From Planctomycetota bacterium (GTDB lineage: Bacteria > Planctomycetota > UBA1135 > GCA-002686595): DNA of 34,354 bases. The position numbers and the translations under genes are program-made. Within the stretch, counting starts at the first letter, position 1. Each line of letters begins with the position of its first letter. This document shows positions 7,979-17,578 of the stretch, piece after piece. The notes beneath the pieces are model-generated. The model was given only the letters and a program-made list of their open reading frames with translations. It did not search any database and was not told where the DNA came from. Location: positions 1 to 34,354 of the forward strand of contig JAJDET010000068.1 of NCBI GenBank assembly GCA_029259655.1, read 5' to 3'.

Positions 7979-9042
7979 GAACCGTCTCGGTCGAGACCGA
8001 GCCGCCCTACGACGTCCGGATCGGGCGCGGGGTCCTGGCGGAAGTCGCCGGCGCGGTGGGCCCGCCCCTGGCGCTCGTGTCGGATGCGAACGTGGCGCCG
8101 CTCCACGCCGCGGCCCTCGGCCTGGGCGAGCCGACCTGCATCTTGCCGGCGGGCGAGGCGGCGAAGACGTTCGCGGAGCTCGAGCGCCTGCTCGATGCCA
8201 TGGCCGCGGCGGGGCTCGACCGGGAAGCGACCGTCGTGGCGCTGGGCGGCGGCACGGTCGGCGATGTCGCGGGCCTCTCGGCCTCCCTCTTCATGCGCGG
8301 CATCGACGTGGTGCAGTGCCCGACGACGCTGCTCGCCATGGTCGACGCATCGGTCGGCGGAAAGACCGCCGTGAACCTGGCGGCCGGGAAGAACCTGGCC
8401 GGGACGGTGCACCAGCCGCGGGCAGTCTTCGCGGACGTCGAGACGCTCACGACCTTGCCCGGCGAGGAGCTCGCCTCGGGGCTCGGCGAGGTCGTGAAGT
8501 CGGCCCTGATCGGCGACGCAGGGCTCCTGGACCGGCTCGAGGCGGATGCCGACGCCGTGGTCGGCGGAGACCTCGACGTCCTCGAGGAGGTCGTCTGGCG
8601 CTGTGTGCGCGTGAAGGCGCGCATCGTGGCCGAGGACGAGCGAGAGGATGACCGCCGCCGCGTCTTGAACCTCGGGCACACCTTCGCGCACGCCGTCGAG
8701 CACGTGGCGGGCTACGGCCGCGTCCCGCACGGCATGGCCGTGGCGGCCGGGCTCGTCCTGGCGCTCGAGGCGAGCAGCCGGATCGGCCTCCTGGCCGAGG
8801 CCGACCTCGCGCGCCGCGCGGCCGAGCTCCTGGGTCGGCTCGGGCTGCCCACCGGGCTCGACGACCTGCGCCGCCGGTACTCGGTCCCGCTCGCGCCGGA
8901 CGAGCTCGCGAGCGCCATGGCCCTCGACAAGAAGGGCCGCTCGGGCGAGCCGCGCTTCGTGCTCGTGCGGGCCACGGGCGAGGTGGAGGTGGACGTCCCG
9001 CTGGGCGCCGGGGTGCTCGAGAGCCTGCTCGCCCCCACGTAG
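7975..9042 (+). CDS. aroB: 3-dehydroquinate synthase
   Basis: A 355-aa AroB, which converts DAHP to 3-dehydroquinate, the second step of the shikimate pathway, using NAD+ and a divalent metal in the cytoplasm. Visible signatures are the nucleotide-binding GGGTVGDVAGLSASLFMRGI, the PTTLLAMVDASVGGKTAVNL block, the metal-site helix LNLGHTFAHAVEH, and HGMAVAAG. Length is typical. Translation most likely begins at TTG 7975, which overlaps the upstream TGA stop (TTGA) and places the family N-terminus (TVSVETEPPYDVRIG) directly after it. No shikimate kinase gene adjoins it here. It is the last gene of the coupled trio 5835-9042. Confidence 0.95.
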   Translation: MRTVSVETEPPYDVRIGRGVLAEVAGAVGPPLALVSDANVAPLHAAALGLGEPTCILPAGEAAKTFAELERLLDAMAAAGLDREATVVALGGGTVGDVAGLSASLFMRGIDVVQCPTTLLAMVDASVGGKTAVNLAAGKNLAGTVHQPRAVFADVETLTTLPGEELASGLGEVVKSALIGDAGLLDRLEADADAVVGGDLDVLEEVVWRCVRVKARIVAEDEREDDRRRVLNLGHTFAHAVEHVAGYGRVPHGMAVAAGLVLALEASSRIGLLAEADLARRAAELLGRLGLPTGLDDLRRRYSVPLAPDELASAMALDKKGRSGEPRFVLVRATGEVEVDVPLGAGVLESLLAPT

Positions 9043-9095
9043 GGGCTGCGCGATCTCGACGGTCACCAGCGCTTTTGTTTCAATCGCGCGGTTAA

Positions 9096-9113
9096 GGGCT
9101 CCGGCGCGAGCCC
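9096..9113 (+). promoter_or_regulatory. Hairpin in the carB leader region
   Basis: In the 84-bp gap between aroB and carB, GGGCTC (9096-9101) and GAGCCC (9108-9113) form a perfect 6-bp stem with a 6-nt loop, ending 13 nt before the carB ATG. An AT-richer patch (TTTTGTTTCAAT, about 9073-9084) just upstream could be the carB promoter or a weak terminator remnant for aroB. No clear -10 or PyrR-type leader is visible. Confidence 0.3.
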
Positions 9114-9126
9114 TGAACGAGACCCC

Positions 9127-12372
<3,246 letters not shown>

Positions 12373-12457
12373 CAGCGGGTTCGCTCGTCGACGGTTCGGC
12401 ACGCCCAGAGATATCGGGCGAGCGAATCCGCTGCTAGTTGTCGCGGCTCCGTATCCG

Positions 12458-13006
12458 TCACTCCGCGCGCTGGCGCGAGGTGATCTCGACGTCGTAGGTC
12501 CACTCGTCGTCGGGGAACTCGTGCGGCTTGAGGCGGCTCTTGGCCGGGGGCTGCATCTTCATTCTGGTCACGCGAACGCGGCGGCTGTCCGCCTCGAGCT
12601 TGTAGAGGAAGTTCGCGATGTTCTCCTTCGACCAGCCGCGGTCCTTGTTGACCGGCTTGATCGTGTACTTCATGTCGACGATCCCTTTGCCGAGCGCGTC
12701 CGGGTTGCTCGGCGACACGTCCACCTGGCCCAGGCGCACGTTGTCGTTCTGCGCGATCGCCCGCACATAGCTGCCCGGGTTCCCCTGACCCTTGTAGCCC
12801 TCGTCCGCGAGCTGCTTGTGGAGCTGGCTCAACAGGAGCGAGTGCTGCTGGATCTCGGTCACCACCCGGGGGGCTCCGGTCCGGTTCTCACCCTTGATCT
12901 CGTCGAGCTGTTGCCCGAGCGTGTAGTTGAAGTAGGCCAGCACGGCGGAACCGAGGAGGCTGGCCGCGATCACGATCCGGGGGAAGGTGATTCCGCTCAT
13001 GCTCAT
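12458..13006 (-). CDS. GspM/PilO-like inner-membrane assembly protein
   Basis: A 182-aa bitopic protein: a short cytoplasmic N-terminus, one membrane segment at about 8-27 (PRIVIAASLLGSAVLAYFNY), a heptad-like stretch near 30-70 (LGQQLDEIKGENRTG, then LLLSQLHKQLADEGY), and a small C-terminal alpha/beta domain of the size found in PilO and GspM. The assignment rests on topology, size and position behind a GspL/PilM-like gene rather than on a strong motif. The ATG overlaps the upstream stop as ATGA (13003-13006), indicating coupled production, as expected for partners in one complex. The TGA stop lies inside the inverted repeat shared with carB. Confidence 0.65.
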   Translation of the reverse strand: MSMSGITFPRIVIAASLLGSAVLAYFNYTLGQQLDEIKGENRTGAPRVVTEIQQHSLLLSQLHKQLADEGYKGQGNPGSYVRAIAQNDNVRLGQVDVSPSNPDALGKGIVDMKYTIKPVNKDRGWSKENIANFLYKLEADSRRVRVTRMKMQPPAKSRLKPHEFPDDEWTYDVEITSRQRAE

Positions 13007-14646
13007 GACTCCAGGTTCTCTGCGCGCTTCGTGTCCAGGGTGATCTGAAGCCCGTCCAGGAAGATCCCGTCCGCCGTGTCGAGCGTGTTCTGCTTGACCG
13101 GCTTGTCTTCCAGGTACCAGGGCTTTTCGCGCACCGTCTCGAGGAAGTCCTCGTAACGCCGCGTCGCCTCGATCGTGTCGCCGCCGCGGAACGTGAGGTC
13201 CAGCTTGACGACGATCTTGTCCTCGCGCGCGCCCTTGCCGGAGTAGTAGGTCGACTCGATGCGGCGGATCGAGAACTGGCCGAGGCTCTCCTTCAACTCG
13301 TCGAGGACGCCGAGCACGAGCGTCACGCCCTCCAGCGCGGAGAGGGGCTGGGTGATCGAGACGTCGCTCCCGAGCTCGCGCTGCTGCACCAGGATCTCGT
13401 CCTGCAGCATCTTGTCGATCATCTTGAGCTGGCCGTAGCGCGACTTCTGCTGGACCTCGCCCTTCTCGGCGTTGCGCGCGTAGTTGTGGATGTTCTCGGG
13501 GGGGCGCCGCAGGTTGCCCGCCTCGCCCTGCTCGGGAGTGCCGAGCATGAAGTTGTTCGAGGCCTCCAGCCACACCTTCAGGTCGCGGTCGTGCTGCTGG
13601 ATCTGCTTGTGCGTGATGATCGCCTGGACGCTGAACAGCGTGAGCAGGAGGAGCCCGAGCACGGCGAGCGGGAGCTCGAGCCGCTCGAACTTGCCGAGGA
13701 AGCGCAGCTCCTCGCGCCGGAGCGACGGCTTGAGGATTCCGCCTCCGAGACGGCCGAGCGCGGAGCCCCAGGCGACGAGCAGGCGCCCCGAATTCTCGAT
13801 CTCCTCGGCATCCTCGTCGGGGAGGATGTTGAGAGTCTCCACGGGCGTGTCGAGTATCGCTTCCCCGACGAGGCCCTCCACATGGTGCCCGCAGACGTAG
13901 ACGGCCTCGATCGGCTGCGCCGTCGCGGCCGCCGAGATCGTCCGGAGCAGCTCCCGGCGGAGGCGCGCCACGACTTCCTCGCGGTGCGCCTCGGCGGCCG
14001 CGGGATTGACGGGGTTGGCTCCGGTCGGGAAGGCACCGCTGTGAATCGCGCGCAGCGACTTGAGCGCACCGCCATCGACGACGGCGACCGACGTGGACGT
14101 GTCTCCGAAGTGGACCAGGACGCACGCACTCTCTTCGGCGAAGAGACCGAGGTGCTGGGCGGCGTTCACCATCGCCGTCGCTTCGAGCTCGACCTCCACG
14201 GGCTCGAGTCCCGCGTCCGCGCAGGCCTCGATCTGGGGCGCGAGCGCCGCCTTCGGCACGGCGGTCACGATCAGGTTCGATTCCACTTCGCTCGAGTCGA
14301 GGACGAGGAAGTCGATGACGACGTCGTCGATGCTCCACTGCGGGAGCTGGTTCTCGACCTCGAACTTGATCACCTCCTCGATCTTGCTCCGATCGGAGAA
14401 CGGCAGCCGCAGCGTCCGGAATGCGGCGAGGCCGGTGTCGACGACGAGCCCGACCGAGTCCTGAGGGATGTTCTCGCCCTTGGTCGCCTCGCGGATCGCC
14501 TCCGCCGCCTCGGCCAGCGGGTCCTCGGCGCCGTCCGGGAGCTCACCGGTGATGTGGCGGACGAGCTTGGCCTTCTTCGGGCCGCCCTCGAGGACGACGA
14601 CCTCGAAGCTTCGCAGTCCTATTCGAATGCCGCAGGATCGGGCCAC
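13003..14646 (-). CDS. GspL-like protein: PilM-type actin-fold domain fused to membrane anchor and periplasmic domain
   Basis: A 547-aa protein. Residues 1 to about 330 form a PilM/GspL-type actin-like domain: GIRIGLRSFEVVVLEGG at the start, LRLPFSDRSKIEEVIKFEVENQLP (split here as LRLPFSDRSKIEEV and KFEVENQLP), a phosphate-loop-like VLVHFGDTSTSVAVVDGG, and AWGSALGRL near the end. A membrane segment follows at about 343-365 (LPLAVLGLLLLTLFSVQAII), then a coiled and ferredoxin-like periplasmic part resembling PilN or the GspL C-terminus. One chain thus does the work of PilM plus PilN, as in GspL. GTG 14646 is chosen because GAGGAG sits 6 nt upstream and the actin-like domain begins at once. In type II secretion and type IV pili this module recruits the assembly ATPase; no ATPase, secretin or pilin gene is in the window. 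Confidence 0.8.
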   Translation of the reverse strand: MARSCGIRIGLRSFEVVVLEGGPKKAKLVRHITGELPDGAEDPLAEAAEAIREATKGENIPQDSVGLVVDTGLAAFRTLRLPFSDRSKIEEVIKFEVENQLPQWSIDDVVIDFLVLDSSEVESNLIVTAVPKAALAPQIEACADAGLEPVEVELEATAMVNAAQHLGLFAEESACVLVHFGDTSTSVAVVDGGALKSLRAIHSGAFPTGANPVNPAAAEAHREEVVARLRRELLRTISAAATAQPIEAVYVCGHHVEGLVGEAILDTPVETLNILPDEDAEEIENSGRLLVAWGSALGRLGGGILKPSLRREELRFLGKFERLELPLAVLGLLLLTLFSVQAIITHKQIQQHDRDLKVWLEASNNFMLGTPEQGEAGNLRRPPENIHNYARNAEKGEVQQKSRYGQLKMIDKMLQDEILVQQRELGSDVSITQPLSALEGVTLVLGVLDELKESLGQFSIRRIESTYYSGKGAREDKIVVKLDLTFRGGDTIEATRRYEDFLETVREKPWYLEDKPVKQNTLDTADGIFLDGLQITLDTKRAENLES

Positions 14647-14656
14647 GCTCTGCTCC

Positions 14657-15034
14657 TCAGTTCGTCGGCTGGATGGGGAAGCCCGCTGCGAGACGCTCGA
14701 ACCTCTGGCGTTCGTCGGCGGGCAGGACAGTGTCGCGAACGACACCGCGGAAGGTAAGCCCCAGACGCGCGAGCTCCGGCTCCAGGGCGGCGGCGTTCCG
14801 GTTCTTCAGGTTCTCGATCTGGCGCTGGTACTGGTCCAGCACGCGACGCAGGCCGCGGGCGCGGTCCGGCGAGAGCTCGAACTCCGACAGGAGCAAGGTC
14901 TCGTAGTCGGCGAAAGAGCCGCGCTCGGGCGGGTCGTTCGCGAGCTCCATCCCGAGCACGACGCCCCCGGCCGTGCCGGCCAGGAAGCTGGTCGCTGCGA
15001 GGAGGACGATCCAGAGCCGCAGGGAGCCGGTCAT
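14657..15034 (-). CDS. Small membrane-anchored periplasmic sensor-like protein (Spy/CnrX-like)
   Basis: A 125-aa protein with an N-terminal membrane segment (LRLWIVLLAATSFLAGTAGGVVLG, about 5-28) and a helical periplasmic domain. LSPDRARGLRRVLDQYQRQIENL, then a long helix and LPADERQRFERLAAGF give the pattern of Spy/CpxP and CnrX/heavy-metal-resistance proteins (helical hairpins with LxPxQ-like turns). In CnrYXH such a protein senses metal and releases an anti-sigma factor. Here it follows a sigma/anti-sigma pair and overlaps the anti-sigma stop as ATGA, so a sensor or anti-sigma modulator role is a sound inference. The usual metal-binding His and Cys residues are not evident, so the signal may not be a metal. 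The next gene begins 10 bp downstream. Confidence 0.7.
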   Translation of the reverse strand: MTGSLRLWIVLLAATSFLAGTAGGVVLGMELANDPPERGSFADYETLLLSEFELSPDRARGLRRVLDQYQRQIENLKNRNAAALEPELARLGLTFRGVVRDTVLPADERQRFERLAAGFPIQPTN

Positions 15035-15522
15035 TCCCCGCGCGCCCCGTTCGCCTCTTCCTTCGCTTCCTCGGCGTCGTTCAGGGCGTCCAGCTCTTCG
15101 AGCACCTGGGGGTAGGTCTCTGCCGAGAGCTCGGAATCGTCGGGGAGTCGGTCCCCGCGGATCGAGAGGGCGAGCACGAGCAATACGGCGGCCGCGACAG
15201 CGGTCACCTGGATGACGAACGAGAGGACGGCTCCCTCCGTTCCGTTCGCGCGCACGGCCGGCGGGGCGTCGATCCCCTCGTCGGGGAGGACTCCGATGTC
15301 GCCGGCGAACGCGCGTCGCGCCACGCGCGACGCGAAACCCGACGGCGGGGCGACGGCTTCGGGAACGAACCAGCGCTTGAGCACCTGCTCCCCCTGGGCC
15401 GCCTCGCGGCACGAGTGGCAGGCGAGGAGGTGCCGGCGCAGCGGTGCGGCCTGCTCCTCGGAGAGCTCGGCGTCCACGTAGCTCGGGATCAGCGATTCGG
15501 CGTTCTCACATGCAATCTTCAC
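15031..15522 (-). CDS. Zinc-finger anti-sigma factor
   Basis: A 163-aa transmembrane anti-sigma factor. The N-terminus has the ZAS-type signature: His31, Cys35 and Cys38 in RRHLLACHSC, with Cys5 as a possible fourth ligand. A cytoplasmic linker leads to a membrane segment at about 88-112 (VIQVTAVAAAVLLVLALSI) and a short acidic periplasmic tail. Such proteins hold ECF sigma factors inactive at the membrane until proteolysis or a conformational signal releases them. The GTG start at 15522 has GAGGT 5-6 nt upstream, overlapping the sigma stop region. It lies 8 bp after the sigma gene and overlaps the Spy/CnrX-like gene as ATGA. Confidence 0.88.
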   Translation of the reverse strand: MKIACENAESLIPSYVDAELSEEQAAPLRRHLLACHSCREAAQGEQVLKRWFVPEAVAPPSGFASRVARRAFAGDIGVLPDEGIDAPPAVRANGTEGAVLSFVIQVTAVAAAVLLVLALSIRGDRLPDDSELSAETYPQVLEELDALNDAEEAKEEANGARGE

Positions 15523-15530
15523 GGCAGACC

Positions 15531-16130
15531 TCAACTTGTCGGGTCGAACTCGGGATGCCGGCGCAAGAGCGCTTCCTTGAAGCGCGCGCGGGCGCGGAAG
15601 AGTCGCGACTCCACGGTTCCAATCGAGATGCCCAGGATGTCGGCCATGTCCTGGTAGGCGAGCCCTTCGAACTCTCGCAGCACGAGGACCGTGCGGAAGA
15701 TCTCGGGCAGCTCCTGCAGTACCTCGTGCGTGATACGGGAGATCTCCTCCCGATCCATCCGCGCGTCGGGGGCGGCCACGCGCGGCGGCTGTCCGTCGGA
15801 AGCGGCCTCGGGGTCCTCGATGGCCCGGACCGGGCTGCGACCGGAGCGCTTGAGGAAGTCGAGCGCGGTGTTCACCGCGATGCGGTAGAGCCACGTGGAG
15901 AACGAGGACTGCTGCTGGAAGCTCTCGAGCCTCCGGAAGGCCTTGAGGAAGGCCTCCTGCACGATGTCCTCGACCTCGACGGCGTTGCGCGTGTAGTGGC
16001 GCGTGAGCGAGAACAGTCGATCCTGGTAGCGCTCGACCAGGAGCTGGAAGGAGAGCTGGTTCCCCCCCAGGGTCTCTCGCACGAGCGAGAGGTCTTCCGC
16101 CGCTCTCGGTTCCATTGCCGGGCTCCGCAT
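15531..16130 (-). CDS. ECF-family RNA polymerase sigma factor (RpoE/SigW-like)
   Basis: A 199-aa ECF sigma factor. Region 2 spans FQLLVERYQDRLFSLTRHY, VEDIVQEAFLKAFRRLESF and FSTWLYRIAVNTALDFLKR. Region 4 spans LQELPEIFRTVLVLREFEGL, AYQDMADILGISIGTVESRLFRARARFKEALL (given here as one block: AYQDMADILGISIGTV then ESRLFRARARF). ATG 16130 is preferred because GGAGG lies 7 nt upstream; ATG 16115 is the alternative. It heads a run of five closely spaced genes (anti-sigma factor, Spy/CnrX-like sensor, GspL-like, GspM-like). The ribBA stop is only 44 bp upstream, so transcription may also read in from ribBA. Confidence 0.95.
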   Translation of the reverse strand: MRSPAMEPRAAEDLSLVRETLGGNQLSFQLLVERYQDRLFSLTRHYTRNAVEVEDIVQEAFLKAFRRLESFQQQSSFSTWLYRIAVNTALDFLKRSGRSPVRAIEDPEAASDGQPPRVAAPDARMDREEISRITHEVLQELPEIFRTVLVLREFEGLAYQDMADILGISIGTVESRLFRARARFKEALLRRHPEFDPTS

Positions 16131-16174
16131 GGCACGCCTCCGGACGAGCGGGGCGAGCCCCTATTCCCGGAACC

Positions 16175-17428
16175 CTAGTGTCGGCCCTCGGACCCCCCCA
16201 CGTTCTCCAGGAAGTGCCCCAGCCGGTCGCGCTTCGTGCGCAAGTACTTGATATTGCTGATGTTGGGCTCGGTCGTGAGGGGCTCCTGATCGAGCACCTC
16301 CAGCCCGTAGCCCGCCAGACCGGCGATCTTCTTGGGGTTGTTGGTGAGCAACCTCATCCGCCGCACCCCGAGGTAGTGGAGCATCTGGGCCCCGAGGCCG
16401 TACTCCCGGAGGTCGGCCGGGAAGCCCAGCGCCTGGTTGGCCTCGACCGTGTCCATCCCCTGGTCCTGGAGCTGGTAGGCCCGGAACTTGTTCGCGAGCC
16501 CGATGCCACGCCCCTCCTGGCGCATGTAGACGAGGACCCCGTGGTCGGCGGCCCCGAGCTTCGCCAGGGCCGCGTCGAGCTGCTCTCCGCAGTCGCAGCG
16601 CTGGGAGCCGAAGACGTCCCCGGTCAGGCACTCGGAGTGGACCCGAACCTGGACCGGCGCCGTGACCTCCTCGCGCGGGCCGTCCAGCCCCGGACCGGGC
16701 ATGCCCTTGGTCAGGGCCACGTGTTCCTGCCCGTCTAGCTTCGACCGGAAGAGGTGTGCCTGGAACGTTCCGTGCTGCGTGGGCAACGGGATGTCCATCT
16801 CGATCGGCTCGACGAGCCGCTCGTTCTCGCGCCGGTAGGCGATGATGTCCGCGATCGTGCAGACCTTGATGCCGTGACGCTCGGCGAAGACCTCGAGCTC
16901 GGGCATCCGGGCCATGGTTCCGTCGTCGTTCATGATCTCGCACACGACGCCGGCCGCTCGGCCGCCCGCCATGCGCGCGAGGTCGACGATCCCCTCCGTC
17001 TGGCCGCCGCGGACGAGCACGCCGCCGTCCTTCGAGCGCAAGGGGAAGATGTGGCCGGGCCGCGCGAGGTCCTTGGGGGTCGTGTCGGGGGCGGCGGCGA
17101 CGCGGATCGTTCGCGCGCGGTCCGCAGCGCTGATGCCCGTCGTGACACCCGTCGCGGCCTCGATGGAGACGGTGAATGCCGTCCCCATGCGGCTCGTGTT
17201 CTCGTCCACCTGGGGACCGAGGTCGAGCTGGTCGCAGATATCTCCGGCGAGCGGCATGCAGATGAGGCCGCGCGCCTCCTTCGTCATGAAGTTGATGGCC
17301 TCGGGAGTCACGTGCTCGGCGAGCATGGTGAGGTCGCCCTCGTTCTCCCGGCCGGGGTCGTCGACGAGGATGATCATGCGGCCTTGCCGCAGCTCCTCGA
17401 GGATCTCGGGGATCGCGATCGGTTCCAT
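16175..17428 (-). CDS. ribBA: Bifunctional 3,4-dihydroxy-2-butanone-4-phosphate synthase / GTP cyclohydrolase II
   Basis: A 417-aa RibBA, which supplies both starting compounds of riboflavin synthesis: DHBP from ribulose 5-phosphate, and the pyrimidine from GTP. The N-terminal half has DDPGRENEGDLTMLAEHVTP, TAFTVSIEAATGVTTGISA, the HIFPLRSKDGGVLVRGGQTE block and the HGIKVCTIADIIAYRR end. The C-terminal half has the zinc site HSECLTGDVFGSQRCDCGEQL (three Cys) and RQEGRGIGLANKFRAYQLQD. ATG 17428 has AAGGA about 9 nt upstream and matches the family start. The stop lies in a CTAG. No FMN riboswitch is recognisable in the roughly 85-nt leader, so control by FMN is not evident. Confidence 0.96.
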   Translation of the reverse strand: MEPIAIPEILEELRQGRMIILVDDPGRENEGDLTMLAEHVTPEAINFMTKEARGLICMPLAGDICDQLDLGPQVDENTSRMGTAFTVSIEAATGVTTGISAADRARTIRVAAAPDTTPKDLARPGHIFPLRSKDGGVLVRGGQTEGIVDLARMAGGRAAGVVCEIMNDDGTMARMPELEVFAERHGIKVCTIADIIAYRRENERLVEPIEMDIPLPTQHGTFQAHLFRSKLDGQEHVALTKGMPGPGLDGPREEVTAPVQVRVHSECLTGDVFGSQRCDCGEQLDAALAKLGAADHGVLVYMRQEGRGIGLANKFRAYQLQDQGMDTVEANQALGFPADLREYGLGAQMLHYLGVRRMRLLTNNPKKIAGLAGYGLEVLDQEPLTTEPNISNIKYLRTKRDRLGHFLENVGGSEGRH

Positions 17429-17519
17429 GGGTCCGTTTCCTTCGAGCGTCGCCTGCGGGGTCCGGGGGGGGGCCCCACGGGGGCTCCGACGAGCCTGGCG
17501 GCGCGAGGGTGCACCCGCC

Positions 17520-17525
17520 ATAGTA
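17520..17525 (-). promoter_or_regulatory. ribBA: -10 box TACTAT of ribBA
   Basis: TACTAT on the minus strand lies 92 nt before the ribBA ATG and fits the TAnnAT pattern seen at other genes. The 150-bp divergent gap (17429-17578) to the HEAT-cyclophilin gene also contains a GC-rich run around 17461-17485 able to fold (GGGGCC/GGGGCTCC). I see no -35 hexamer close to consensus. Confidence 0.4.
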
Positions 17526-17578
17526 GCGGAGCCCGGAGGGTGTAGACAGGTCCGCACCCGTCTCCGCGCCCGCCACGC

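Noticed and set aside
9043-9126. Pyrimidine- or arginine-responsive leader before carB
   Set aside because: There is a 6-bp hairpin but no leader peptide, PyrR-like site or repeated ARG box that I can identify.
17429-17525. FMN riboswitch before ribBA
   Set aside because: The leader is about 85 nt and lacks the conserved FMN-aptamer blocks; only generic GC-rich folding is visible.
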